A DNA stretch of 64,000 nucleotides from Lachnospiraceae bacterium. GTDB taxonomy: Bacteria; Bacillota; Clostridia; Lachnospirales; Lachnospiraceae. Where the stretch lies: the NCBI GenBank assembly GCA_004556655.1, contig SFGF01000004.1, forward strand, positions 28,105 to 92,104. The letters run 5' to 3'. The notes below the pieces were generated by a model. That model saw only the letters and a program-made list of their open reading frames with translations, made no database searches and was not told where the DNA came from. This document shows positions 44,839-53,562 of this stretch, one piece after another. The translations under genes and the position numbers were made by a program. Numbering within the stretch: the first letter of the stretch is position 1; every line of letters starts with the position of its first letter.

Positions 44839-45993
44839 CTACCTCCTGTTTATTTCGTCCAGAAGTTCATCTGCCAACCGTGTTCTTCCCAGCTCTCCAT
44901 AAACATTGGAAAAGAGAATCGCACCCACCTGCAGATTTTCTCCTGATCGTTTATTCAAATAATAATCTACTTTTTCCTCAATCTGCTGCATTGTTTTTTC
45001 CAGCATATGATCCTTGATCAAAATATCTACACTTTCTTCTGTCGTTATAGAATTTAGTATTTTCATTACCGTTTCATACCCTGCTCCTGCCCGCAGTGCA
45101 TTGGCTGCCATCAGCTCTGCTCTGCTGTCAGCATTTCTTGAATGGGTATTCATAATTCCGCCGGCAGTCTTAATAAACTTACCTATATGTGCAATAAACA
45201 GGATTCCTTTCACTCCCATTTCCCGGGCCATGTCCAGCGTCTCTCCCACGTAATTGCTGCATTTCATGGAATAAGTCAAATCTACCTGAATCTGATTTTC
45301 CGAAAATACCTGCCCATAATTTCCCGGAGTGATAACAAGATACTCTGCCCCTGCTTTCACAAGCATCTGCATTTCCAGTTTTATGCTGGCAACAAGGGCT
45401 GCCTCACTCATAGGCACTACAATTCCACTGGTTCCCAGAACAGAGATACCGCCCTCTATTCCCAGACGGGGATTAAATGTTTTTTTCGCAAGTTCCACAC
45501 CTGCCGGTATCTCAATCAGAACATCCATACCACCGTCGAATCCATATTCCTTACAGACAGCTTCTACATTCTCACGTATCATCTTTCTTGGTATATCATT
45601 GATTGCTGCTGCACCGGGAGGCTGAGAAAGACCCTGTCTGGTCACCCTTCCCACACCGATTCCACCATCAATCGACACTTCTTTCCCGAAAGATTTTTTC
45701 ACCCGTGCATATACCAATATCCCATGAGTCACATCCGGGTCATCTCCTCCGTCCTTACGGACTGCACAGATCACTTCATCCGGATTCATCCGGATATCCT
45801 CGATCAGAAGATGAAGAAGAATACCTTTCGGTGTTTCCAGTGCAACTTCCTCAACTTTCTCACCGGTCAGGAGCATACGCGCAGCAGCCTGAGCTGCTGC
45901 TGCCGCACAGGAACCGGTGGTATAACCGTACCGCAATTTATTATTCTTCTCATCGATTGTACAGTACATCTCCAATCCTGTTCTGTGTTCCAT
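44839..45993 (-). CDS. cbiD: Cobalt-precorrin-5B C1-methyltransferase
   Basis: 384 residues: LRYGYTTGSCAAAAAQAAARML, DDPDVTHGILVYA, GVGRVTRQGL, TGIVVPMSEAAL-like segment and LFIAHIGKFIKTAGGIMNTHS. Methylates C-1 with SAM. ATG 45993 is 6 nt behind AGGAGG; the frame to 46035 runs into the leader. First gene of the 17-gene corrinoid operon, under the riboswitch at 46147-46222. Confidence 0.96.
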   Translation of the reverse strand: MEHRTGLEMYCTIDEKNNKLRYGYTTGSCAAAAAQAAARMLLTGEKVEEVALETPKGILLHLLIEDIRMNPDEVICAVRKDGGDDPDVTHGILVYARVKKSFGKEVSIDGGIGVGRVTRQGLSQPPGAAAINDIPRKMIRENVEAVCKEYGFDGGMDVLIEIPAGVELAKKTFNPRLGIEGGISVLGTSGIVVPMSEAALVASIKLEMQMLVKAGAEYLVITPGNYGQVFSENQIQVDLTYSMKCSNYVGETLDMAREMGVKGILFIAHIGKFIKTAGGIMNTHSRNADSRAELMAANALRAGAGYETVMKILNSITTEESVDILIKDHMLEKTMQQIEEKVDYYLNKRSGENLQVGAILFSNVYGELGRTRLADELLDEINRR

Positions 45994-46072
45994 TTTGTTC
46001 CTCCTGTTTAGAGATTGCCCAAAGGTCAGTCTCATCCATGCCGCAACTGCCTTTTTGGCTTTGTCTTATATT

Positions 46073-46104
46073 TAAAAACCGCTGTCTCTACAGACAACGG
46101 TTTT
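46073..46104 (-). terminator. Terminator of the corrinoid operon riboswitch
   Basis: Read leftward, AAAACCGTTGTCT pairs with GAGACAGCGGTTTTT across a GTA loop (one mismatch/bulge), with a T run. It lies between the aptamer and cbiD. Confidence 0.88.
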
Positions 46105-46146
46105 CAATACTCTATGAAACTTCGGTTGCCGCAAAATTCCATATCA

Positions 46147-46222
46147 GAATACAGGCAGTAACCTGGCTTTTACAGTAACGGACTTGCGCAGGACTTTCAC
46201 CTGCTTCCCTGACTCTGTATTC
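46147..46222 (-). ncRNA. Compact cobalamin riboswitch upstream of cbiD
   Basis: P1 stem GAATACAG (46215-46222 strand-reversed) / CTGTATTC (46147-46154), then GAAGCAGGTGAAAGTCCTGC, the GTCCGTTACTGTAA core and a B12-box-like AGCCAGGTTACTGCC (46154-46168). It is shorter than the riboswitch upstream of cbiM and lacks its peripheral arms. Cobalamin should favour the terminator at 46073-46104 and switch off synthesis of the pathway. Confidence 0.9.
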
Positions 46223-46239
46223 GTTAAATTTACGGCAAT

Positions 46240-46268
46240 ATTATAAGCTTTTTCTTATATAATGTCAA
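46240..46268 (-). promoter_or_regulatory. Corrinoid operon promoter
   Basis: Perfect consensus reading leftward: TTGACA (46263-46268), 17 bp, TATAAT (46240-46245). Confidence 0.92.
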
Positions 46269-46315
46269 TTATATTAGCTTCTTCCTGAAGCCAATTGATT
46301 CAATCATTCTACGAT

Positions 46316-48184
46316 TTATTTTGTAATCCATTTGGTATAGAAGGTAGTATTTAAATATGTAAAGGCTTCTGTTTTTTCCCAATCCAATCCGGCACTTTCA
46401 AATGCTGCCGGTGTCATAAATCCCAGATAGTCGAAGTCTGTTTTACCATTCGGCATATTTAATCCGGTCACAGTTCTTGGAGTATTGGAATTCTGATAAG
46501 CCTCCATAATGCTTCTGGCTCTTTTCACTGCTTCTTTTGCATTGTCCAAAGTGGAACTATTTATATTCTTTAAATACCTTGTCAGAGATCCATTTCTTGC
46601 CACTTCAAACTGCTGCTTCTGATAAATCATTACATTCGCACTTTCGGGATATAGACCACTGTACATCCTGTTCAACATGACAAGGGCAACTCCGGTCATG
46701 CCCGGCATTCCCTGATTGCCCGCTTCTGCATATACTGCAGCTGCAAGGAATTCATCTTCTGTCACATCGACACCTACCTGTGGATCAGTGGCAAATTGTT
46801 TTTCTACTGTATAGGTCTTTCCGTTTTTGGGATCCTGTACCTGTAAATATCTATCTTCTTTTCCCGTACAAAGACCATTGGCATCAAAGGTATAAATATA
46901 ATTTCCATAGCTATAAGTAGTTCCGGCTACCATTCTTCCATATTTATCGATATAGTAGCCTCCTACACCGGTTACACCAACCCAGTAGTCATAGGCCTTT
47001 CCGCCATTGCTCTTCAAATAATACCAGGTTGAGCCAATCTTCAGCCAACCGGTCACCATCCAGCCATCTGCATCAAAGTAATACTCTACACCATCAATTT
47101 TTTTCCAGGTTGATTTCGGACGGGTTCCGTCACCATTGTCGTAATACCAACGACCATCAGACGTCTGTACCCAGCCTCCCTCTGTAATTTTTCCTTCAAC
47201 CCAGGCACCACTGGCATCTACATAGTAATTATCGATCCATGTATCGGCAGCCATTGCTCCATCACTCTGTAAATAGTACCATTTTCCGCTAATCTGCTGC
47301 CAGCCGGTCAACATCGCGCCGCTTGCAGACAAATAGTACCATTCTCCGTTTATTTTCTGCCACCCGGTCAGCATCGCACCACTTGTAGACAGATAATACC
47401 AGCTTCCATTTACTTTCTGCCACCCGGTCAGCATCGCACCACTTGTGGACAGATAATACCAGCTTCCATTTACTTTCTGCCACCCGCACCCGGTTACCAT
47501 CCAGCCATTTGCATCAAAATAATACCACTTTCCATTAATCAGTTCCCAGTCCAATTTGGTATAGCTTCCGTCTGCATGTCTATACCACCAGCGATTTCCA
47601 CTTTTGATCCACCGATCTTGTTCTTCTTCTTTGGTTTTACCAGGAATCCATACTCCGTCTGCATCTACATAATACTCTCCGACCCATGTATCGGCAGCCA
47701 TCACTCCATCAGTGTTTAAGTAATACCATTTACCACCAATCTTCTGCCATCCGGTCAGCATGGCACCGCTTGCAGACAGATAGTACCAATTTCCATCTAC
47801 TTTCAGCCATCCGGTCACCATCCAGCCATCTGCATCAAAATAATACAGCTTTCCATCAATCAATTCCCAGTCTGTTGTAGTATAGCTTCCGTCTGCATGT
47901 CTATACCACCAGCGGTCTCCCCTTTTTATCCAGACTGACTGACTCTCCTGCTGAACAGTTCTCGTTTCTTTTTCAGAAGTTTCCTGATTCTCCGGATTCT
48001 GTTCCGGTTCCTGATTGTTTTCCTCTGACGAAGCTTCTTTTTCTTCTTCATCATCTGTCAACTCTTCAGCGACTGCCACATTCTGTTCTTCACTTCCATC
48101 CATCACAGCAAGCGCCTCTGAAGGTGTAACTAAAACAGCGATCAGACAACCCGCAAGTAACTTATTCACGATCTTTCTTTTCAT
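46316..48184 (-). CDS. Secreted SleB/CwlJ-type cell-wall hydrolase with glucan/choline-binding repeats
   Basis: 622 residues. Signal peptide 1-~25 (KRKIVNKLLAGCLIAVLVTPSEALA), an acidic linker rich in Glu/Gln (~30-75), more than a dozen cell-wall-binding repeats of ~20 residues (core GWQKVNGSWYYLSTSGAML), and a C-terminal Hydrolase_2 domain (~490-615) with AAAVYAEAGNQGMPGMTGVALVMLNRM, holding the likely catalytic Glu. SleB/CwlJ enzymes cut cortex or cell-wall peptidoglycan. The repeats probably tether it to the envelope. ATG 48184 follows AGGTGG. Neighbour of spoIVA, but the repeats suggest action on vegetative walls too. Confidence 0.88.
   Translation of the reverse strand: MKRKIVNKLLAGCLIAVLVTPSEALAVMDGSEEQNVAVAEELTDDEEEKEASSEENNQEPEQNPENQETSEKETRTVQQESQSVWIKRGDRWWYRHADGSYTTTDWELIDGKLYYFDADGWMVTGWLKVDGNWYYLSASGAMLTGWQKIGGKWYYLNTDGVMAADTWVGEYYVDADGVWIPGKTKEEEQDRWIKSGNRWWYRHADGSYTKLDWELINGKWYYFDANGWMVTGCGWQKVNGSWYYLSTSGAMLTGWQKVNGSWYYLSTSGAMLTGWQKINGEWYYLSASGAMLTGWQQISGKWYYLQSDGAMAADTWIDNYYVDASGAWVEGKITEGGWVQTSDGRWYYDNGDGTRPKSTWKKIDGVEYYFDADGWMVTGWLKIGSTWYYLKSNGGKAYDYWVGVTGVGGYYIDKYGRMVAGTTYSYGNYIYTFDANGLCTGKEDRYLQVQDPKNGKTYTVEKQFATDPQVGVDVTEDEFLAAAVYAEAGNQGMPGMTGVALVMLNRMYSGLYPESANVMIYQKQQFEVARNGSLTRYLKNINSSTLDNAKEAVKRARSIMEAYQNSNTPRTVTGLNMPNGKTDFDYLGFMTPAAFESAGLDWEKTEAFTYLNTTFYTKWITK
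47335..47495 (-). repeat. Near-identical 60-bp tandem repeats in the hydrolase gene
   Basis: Three successive 60-bp units, two almost identical at the DNA level, each encoding one GWQKVNGSWYYLSTSGAMLT module; neighbouring modules are more diverged. This indicates recent duplication or gene conversion and possible repeat-number variation. Confidence 0.85.
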
Positions 48185-48345
48185 ATGTACCACCTGTTTT
48201 CCACTTTCTCGCCAACATTTGTACTATGTTTTATTTTAAACGACATTTTCTTTATTATATCTTTGTTACATTTTTTTGTCAATTCTTTTGCTTTTTTGTT
48301 TGTTTTTTTACAATTCGGAAACTATTAATTCCCTAAGCGACTCAC

Positions 48346-48378
48346 AAAAAAGGAAATGGCTTTCCTAACCATTCCCTT
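48346..48378 (-). terminator. spoIVA terminator
   Basis: Read leftward, GGGAATGG pairs with CCATTTCC over a 9-nt loop, followed by six Ts; about 13 bp after the spoIVA stop. Confidence 0.8.
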
Positions 48379-48390
48379 TCCTATATTTTA

Positions 48391-49860
48391 TCAAATTATG
48401 ATGCAGATCAGTCCGCCTTTACTGTCGTTCACGATTTTCTGCATGGTATCCTGCAGTTTCACTTGACTTTCCTCACTAATCTGAGCAATTTTGGTGCGGA
48501 TTCCATCCTCCACCAGCTGTTCTATGGATTTTCCAAAAATGTTTGTCTGCCAGATTCCTTCTTTTGATTTTGCATTTTCTTTAATAAAATCAATCAAATC
48601 TTTCGCCTGCTGTTCGCTTCCTACAATCGGCGCAATCTCTGTCTCGATATTAGCTTTGATCATATGGATAGATGGACTGGCTGATTTGATTTTGACTCCA
48701 TATTTATTGCCCTGTTTGATTACAACCGGTTCTTCCAGCGAGATTTCATTTTTTTCCGGAATCACAACACCATAACCACTTCCCCTGACAGATTCCATGG
48801 CATTTTGAACCTTCGCATATTCTTCTTTCATGCCGGCCAGTTCCTTCAGCGTATGAATCAGCTGATATTCACTATTGATCGGCACACCCGTCATCTCACT
48901 CATTACCTGGTAATAATAGGGTTCTTTCATCTCAACCCGAACCCGCACTATACCATTGGATAAATTTACTTCTTCCAGTGCGGCACTTTTTACATACGTA
49001 CTCCCGATCTGCAGATTGTCATTTTTTATATCCCTGATATATTTGAGCTTTCCCATCATTTCCTTTATCTGCTGCAAAAGATCCGCTTTCAGATAATGGG
49101 AGGGTTCCAGCAATTCCACCCATTTGGGTATGTAATATTCAACCTGCCTTACGGGAAATTCATGAAGAATCTTTTCCAATATACGGACAATATCATCTTT
49201 TCTTAATTGTTCACAGTTTACACTGAGAACTGCAGCCTTATATTTATCCTGCAGCTGCTCAACAAGCTTCAAAGTTTCTTCTTTGTATGGTTTCTGGGAA
49301 TTTACCAGAATCAGAAATGGTTTTCCCTGTTTTTTTAATTCCTGAACCGTACGTTCTTCACTTTCTTCAAAATTTTTCCTGGGTATTTCTCCAAACGAGC
49401 CATCACAGGTTACTACGAGACCAATCGTTGAATGTTCCTGAATAACCTTTTTTGTTCCCACCTCAGCTGCCTGATGAAACGGTATCTCCTGTTCAAACCA
49501 TGGAGTTTTTACCATTCGTTCTTTTTCATTTTCCATATTTCCGGAAGCATCCGGTACCATAAATCCCACACAGTCGATCAGTCGGATTTTAACCGGAATA
49601 TCTTCTCCCAAATGTATTTCCACTGCCTCTTTGGGAATGAATTTCGGCTCTACGGTCGTAATCGTCTTACCGGAACCGGAAACGGGAAGCTGATCTTTCA
49701 CTTCCATCCTTGTCTGCTCATCCATGGCCGGCAAAGCCAGAAGTTCCATAAATCGTCTGATAAACGTTGACTTTCCTGTTCGTACCGGTCCCACCACTCC
49801 CACCAAAAATTGTCCCCTGGTGCGGGCCTGTATATCCTTATAAACTGAAAAAGGTTCCAT
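48391..49860 (-). CDS. spoIVA: Stage IV sporulation protein A (spore coat basement ATPase)
   Basis: 489 residues, matching the ~492 of Bacillus. TRAFAC-type NTPase with Walker A GVVGPVRTGKSTF, LIDCVGFMVPDA and TCDGSFGEIPR; a middle domain; and a C-terminal region ending NDSKGGLICIII, which anchors it to the forespore membrane. It polymerises with ATP to form the base on which the coat assembles. The start is ATG 49860 (MEPFSVYKDIQART), agreeing with homologues though 12 nt from GGAGG; TTG 49869 is the alternative. Direct evidence of a spore former. Confidence 0.96.
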   Translation of the reverse strand: MEPFSVYKDIQARTRGQFLVGVVGPVRTGKSTFIRRFMELLALPAMDEQTRMEVKDQLPVSGSGKTITTVEPKFIPKEAVEIHLGEDIPVKIRLIDCVGFMVPDASGNMENEKERMVKTPWFEQEIPFHQAAEVGTKKVIQEHSTIGLVVTCDGSFGEIPRKNFEESEERTVQELKKQGKPFLILVNSQKPYKEETLKLVEQLQDKYKAAVLSVNCEQLRKDDIVRILEKILHEFPVRQVEYYIPKWVELLEPSHYLKADLLQQIKEMMGKLKYIRDIKNDNLQIGSTYVKSAALEEVNLSNGIVRVRVEMKEPYYYQVMSEMTGVPINSEYQLIHTLKELAGMKEEYAKVQNAMESVRGSGYGVVIPEKNEISLEEPVVIKQGNKYGVKIKSASPSIHMIKANIETEIAPIVGSEQQAKDLIDFIKENAKSKEGIWQTNIFGKSIEQLVEDGIRTKIAQISEESQVKLQDTMQKIVNDSKGGLICIII

Positions 49861-49939
49861 GCGGTCCAATGCCCTCCTTACCTGTACTGGTTATATTTTA
49901 TGAGAGCATAATTCACAATATGTCAGTCAGTCTATGAAA

Positions 49940-51292
49940 TTACTCAACAACCGTTTTTCCCTTTAATCTCCTTTTCATATAAGGATGTGCATAGAACGAA
50001 TACACCAGCTGAATCGTCATGATACACCAGATGACCGGCTCACAAACAATTACTGCTGTATACCCGAATTTGGGTATGAACAAAAGAACAAATACGATTT
50101 TTCCTGCCAGCTCTATGATACTTGAAATAAGCGGCAAAAGCTTTTCTCCCAGACCCTGAAGCGCATAGCGGGTTGATCCAAGAACACCTAATACAGCATA
50201 AAAGGGACCGACCACTTTCAAATATAAAGAGCCATTATCCAATACAATACTTTCCTTCGAACCTGATATCAACTGCACCAGATTTCTTGAAAATAACAGA
50301 AGAATCACAGTTATGACCGATGCAAGGATTATGTCACAGATATATACAATTCTGACAGCACTGCGGATCCTTTCTTTCTGATCAGCTCCTCTGTTTTGGG
50401 ACACAAAAGTTGAAGTAGCAAGCGACAGAGAAGCAAATGGCAGATTGAAGAATAAATACAACTTTCTCGCCGTCGTATGCGCTGCAATCGTCAGATAACC
50501 AAGACCATTGATTCCATACTGAAGGATCACGGAACCCATGGAAACAATGGAACTCATAAATCCCATGGAAAATCCCTGTCCAAGCATTTCTTCATATAAT
50601 TCCCTTTCCATGACAAAATGCTCACGTCCGGGAATCAACAATTTCATTTTCTTTCCTATGTATATCAGGCATAAAATAGCCGAAATACCTTCCGACAGTA
50701 CGGTTGCCAGGGCGGCCCCTGTCACTCCCCATTGGAATCTCACAATAAACAAAAGATCCAATCCTATATTCAACAGAGAGGAAAACATCAAAAAAATCAG
50801 GGGAATCAGACTGTCACCAATTGCCCGCAGCAGGCCAGCGCATAAATTATACGCAAACATAACGATAATTGACATAACAATCAAAGATATATATTGATAT
50901 GCTTCTTTTATAATCTCTGCCGGTGTATTTAAAAGTTTTAAAAGAGGATATAAAATGAAACTTCCGATTACGGATACAACAATCGAGCAAATGACACCTA
51001 TTACGATCGAACCGGCTACTGATTTTTTTACTTCATCCTCTTCTCCTGCGCCATAGCTTCTGGCTGTCACAATTGCCAGACCATTACCTATTCCCAGTGC
51101 AAAGCCAACAAGAAGATCATAAATGGCACTGCAGGAACCGATAGCAGCAAGGGAAGTGTCTCCCAGATAATTACCAACGATCATGGTATCAACTGTATTA
51201 TAAAGCTGCTGGAAAATCCGGGAAACAAGAAGCGGTGCAGCAAAGAGAAGAAGAGATTTCAGAATAGAACCTTTTATTAGATTTACTTTCAC
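49940..51292 (-). CDS. MATE-family efflux transporter
   Basis: 450 residues, about 12 helices in two homologous halves: RIFQQLYNTVDTMIVGNYLG near residue 25, GIGNGLAIVTARSYGAGEEDEVKKS, and QYGINGLGYLTIAAHTTARKLYLF in the second half. Cation-coupled exporter of unknown substrate. GTG 51292 overlaps the trmD stop (GTGA). In most Firmicutes rplS follows trmD; here this transporter takes that place. Confidence 0.9.
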   Translation of the reverse strand: MKVNLIKGSILKSLLLFAAPLLVSRIFQQLYNTVDTMIVGNYLGDTSLAAIGSCSAIYDLLVGFALGIGNGLAIVTARSYGAGEEDEVKKSVAGSIVIGVICSIVVSVIGSFILYPLLKLLNTPAEIIKEAYQYISLIVMSIIVMFAYNLCAGLLRAIGDSLIPLIFLMFSSLLNIGLDLLFIVRFQWGVTGAALATVLSEGISAILCLIYIGKKMKLLIPGREHFVMERELYEEMLGQGFSMGFMSSIVSMGSVILQYGINGLGYLTIAAHTTARKLYLFFNLPFASLSLATSTFVSQNRGADQKERIRSAVRIVYICDIILASVITVILLLFSRNLVQLISGSKESIVLDNGSLYLKVVGPFYAVLGVLGSTRYALQGLGEKLLPLISSIIELAGKIVFVLLFIPKFGYTAVIVCEPVIWCIMTIQLVYSFYAHPYMKRRLKGKTVVE

Positions 51293-52029
51293 AATCCCAT
51301 CTCCTTTCTCAGCTGCTCCAGATACAACTTTTCTTTTTTATTCAGTGCTGCCTCATCAAGAAGCTCCGGTCTTCGGAGAAGTGTTCTCAGAATCGATTGT
51401 TCTCTTCTCCATTTTTCAATATTGGCATGATGGCCAGACAGGAGGACCTCCGGTACCTTTTTACCCATCCATTCTGCCGGCCGACTGTACTGAGGATATT
51501 CCAGAAGATTATCCTGAAAAGACTCAAACTGAGCGGATTCTTCATTACTCAAAACTCCCGGAACAAAACGGGAAATAGCATCAATCATTACCATAGAAGG
51601 CAATTCTCCGCCGGTCAGAACGTAATCTCCGATGGATACGTAATCTGTCACAATTTCCTCCAGAACTCTTTCATCAATTCCTTCATAATGTCCACACAAA
51701 AATACCAGATCTTCTTCCTTCGCAAGCTCTTCCACCATAGACTGATTAAACACTTTACCCTGTGGTGTCAGATAAATTACTCTTGGTTTGTAACCGATTT
51801 TCTCAACAACACTTTGATACGCACCATAAACAGGTTCTGCCTGCATTACCATACCAGCTCCCCCGCCATAAGGATAATCGTCCACTTTCATATGTTTATT
51901 AGTAGAAAAATCCCGAATATTCGTCGTTGTGAGCTGTATAATCCCCTGATCCATAGCGCGTCCTATGATGCTTGTCCCCAGCCCCTGTGTGATCATATCC
52001 GGAAACAATGTCAATACATGATAGTGCAT
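51289..52029 (-). CDS. trmD: tRNA (guanine-37-N1)-methyltransferase
   Basis: 246 residues: HVLTLFPDMITQGLGTSIIGRA, the SAM trefoil-knot segments FLCGHYEGIDERV and SIGDYVLTGGELPSMVMIDAISRFVPGVL, and LSGHHANIEKWRREQS. Makes m1G37 to prevent frameshifting. Downstream of rimM by 32 bp; ATG 9 nt behind AGGAG. Confidence 0.96.
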   Translation of the reverse strand: MHYHVLTLFPDMITQGLGTSIIGRAMDQGIIQLTTTNIRDFSTNKHMKVDDYPYGGGAGMVMQAEPVYGAYQSVVEKIGYKPRVIYLTPQGKVFNQSMVEELAKEEDLVFLCGHYEGIDERVLEEIVTDYVSIGDYVLTGGELPSMVMIDAISRFVPGVLSNEESAQFESFQDNLLEYPQYSRPAEWMGKKVPEVLLSGHHANIEKWRREQSILRTLLRRPELLDEAALNKKEKLYLEQLRKEMGL

Positions 52030-52061
52030 AATATCATTCTCCTATTTTAAGAATCGTGATT

Positions 52062-52577
52062 CTATACTTCTTCCACAAGCCCCGGCAACAGATGGATGAT
52101 CATTTTTTTATTCTCCACATCTACCTGCCGGATACACTCTCCAATAGCCGGAACCAATACTTCTCCGTATTTTTCGTTCTGAATACAATACACATCGTTC
52201 GCACCGGTTTTCATCACATCTGTCAGTATTCCAAATTCCGAACCATCATCAAGCAATACCTGCATATCGATCAGATCCGCAATAAAATATTCATCTTTAT
52301 CTAATTTCACTGCATGTTCTCTTGTTACATACAGACTTTTTCCTTTGTATTTCTCAATATCATTGATATTATCAATTCCCTTGAATTTCAGTATAACCAT
52401 TTGTTTGAAAAATTTTACGCTCTGGATTTCCAGCTCCTTTTGCTCTTTACCGGTATCCAGAATCACTTTTTTCAGTTTTTTAAACCGATTAACATCGTCC
52501 GTTGTTGGATAAACCTTGACTTCTCCACGAACACCATGAGTGCTGGAAATCACTCCTACCTGCAATAATTGTTCCAT
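52062..52577 (-). CDS. rimM: 16S rRNA processing protein RimM
   Basis: 171 residues: LLQVGVISSTHGVRGEVKVYPTTDD at the N terminus and a C-terminal PRC-barrel (EYFIADLIDMQVLLDDGSEFGILTDVM, VLVPAIGECIRQVDVENKKM). Binds S19 and helps 30S maturation. Separated from khpA by a 389-bp repeat-rich gap. Confidence 0.95.
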   Translation of the reverse strand: MEQLLQVGVISSTHGVRGEVKVYPTTDDVNRFKKLKKVILDTGKEQKELEIQSVKFFKQMVILKFKGIDNINDIEKYKGKSLYVTREHAVKLDKDEYFIADLIDMQVLLDDGSEFGILTDVMKTGANDVYCIQNEKYGEVLVPAIGECIRQVDVENKKMIIHLLPGLVEEV

Positions 52578-52966
52578 TCCGTCTCCTTGTTCATATCTGT
52601 CAGATTCTGTATATTTTCTTTCTACTCTTTGCGCTTTCCATAAGTCACGGATTGCTACGCACTTCGTGCTTTAGCAATCTTCTTATCTTTCTACTTTGCA
52701 TAAGTCCACGGATTGCTACGCACTTCGTGCTCTCGCAATCTTCTTTTCTTTCTACTTTGCATAAGTCCACGGATTGCTACGCACTTCGTGCTCTCGCAAT
52801 CCTACAGGTATTCGCACTCCGCACTTTCGTGCTTCGTGTTCATACCTGTTGTCGTCTCTAGAGCGAATCCGGGTTTACATGCAAGCATGCACCCGGCTTT
52901 GCTCTGAGACCGGGACTTATGCAGTAAAAAAGGATATAGCGCCGGGCTACATCCTCATATTTTCAT
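52578..52966. repeat. Cluster of palindromic repeats between khpA and rimM
   Basis: 389 bp without a credible gene. Three 30-bp hairpins with GATTGC / GCAATC arms and an inner GCAC-TTC-GTGC lie at 52650-52679, 52711-52740 and 52772-52801, one per 61-bp direct repeat. A fourth nested hairpin (CAGGTAT / ATACCTG, 52805-52848) and a fifth (AGAGC..CCGGGT / ACCCGG..GCTCT, 52860-52905) follow. This is a REP/BIME-like array inside an operon; small rightward ORFs here are artefacts of the repeat. Confidence 0.85.
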
Positions 52967-53197
52967 CTATTGCAGAATTTCAACTACAACCTTCTTATCA
53001 CATTTGGAGGAAGCAGCTTTTACAACCGTACGGATTGCTTTTGCGATACGTCCCTGACGGCCAATTACCTTGCCCATATCGGAAGGTGCTACCTTCAGTT
53101 CTACTAAAATCGCATCGCTCTCTTCAGTCTGTGTCACAACCACTTCTTCCGGATGGTCTACGAGGGATTTTGCAATTACTTCTACCAAATCTTTCAT
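52967..53197 (-). CDS. khpA: KH-domain RNA-binding protein KhpA
   Basis: 76 residues: LVEVIAKSLVDHPEEVVVTQT then the KH GxxG-type loop in VIGRQGRIAKAIRTVVKAAS. Partner of KhpB in RNA binding and cell-size/division control in other Firmicutes. ATG 53197 is 6 nt behind GGAGG; the longer frame to 53248 crosses the palindrome at 53224-53245. Confidence 0.93.
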   Translation of the reverse strand: MKDLVEVIAKSLVDHPEEVVVTQTEESDAILVELKVAPSDMGKVIGRQGRIAKAIRTVVKAASSKCDKKVVVEILQ

Positions 53198-53223
53198 TAC
53201 GCACCTCCACGCATTTGTCAGGT

Positions 53224-53245
53224 CAATCTTCCTTAAGGAAGATTG
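53224..53245. repeat. 22-bp perfect palindrome between rpsP and khpA
   Basis: Arms CAATCTTCC and GGAAGATTG around TTAA. No T tract follows in the leftward direction, so it is not an ordinary terminator; it may be an RNA-processing or stability hairpin that sets the rpsP to khpA ratio. Confidence 0.7.
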
Positions 53246-53284
53246 CACCGGGCAAAAACGACTCCGCAGTCTTGATAGTTCTCA

Positions 53285-53530
53285 CTATTTTTCGATACCA
53301 GCTAATTTGAAGATTTTGCTTACTACTTCTGTAGGCTGTGCTCCGTTAGCCAACCATTTTTTAGCTGCCTCTTCATCTACTTTATATACGCTTGGATCGC
53401 GGTTCGGATCATATGTTCCGATTTCTTCGATGAATCTTCCGTCTCTTGGGGATTTGGAATCTGCAACAACGATTCTATAGAAAGGTGCCTTTTTCTGACC
53501 CATTCTTCTTAATCTGATTTTTACTGCCAT
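53285..53530 (-). CDS. rpsP: 30S ribosomal protein S16
   Basis: 81 residues, exact family length: MAVKIRLRRMGQKKAPFYRIVVADSK to KIFKLAGIEK. ATG 53530 is 8 nt behind AAGGAGG. Follows ffh by 32 bp. Confidence 0.96.
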   Translation of the reverse strand: MAVKIRLRRMGQKKAPFYRIVVADSKSPRDGRFIEEIGTYDPNRDPSVYKVDEEAAKKWLANGAQPTEVVSKIFKLAGIEK

Positions 53531-53562
53531 TTCTTTCACCTCCTTGGGATTTTGCTGTTTAT

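Noticed and set aside
52652..53310. Nested rightward ORFs in the 61-bp repeat region
   Set aside because: They arise because the repeat is read in successive frames (61 is not a multiple of 3); no homology or start signals.
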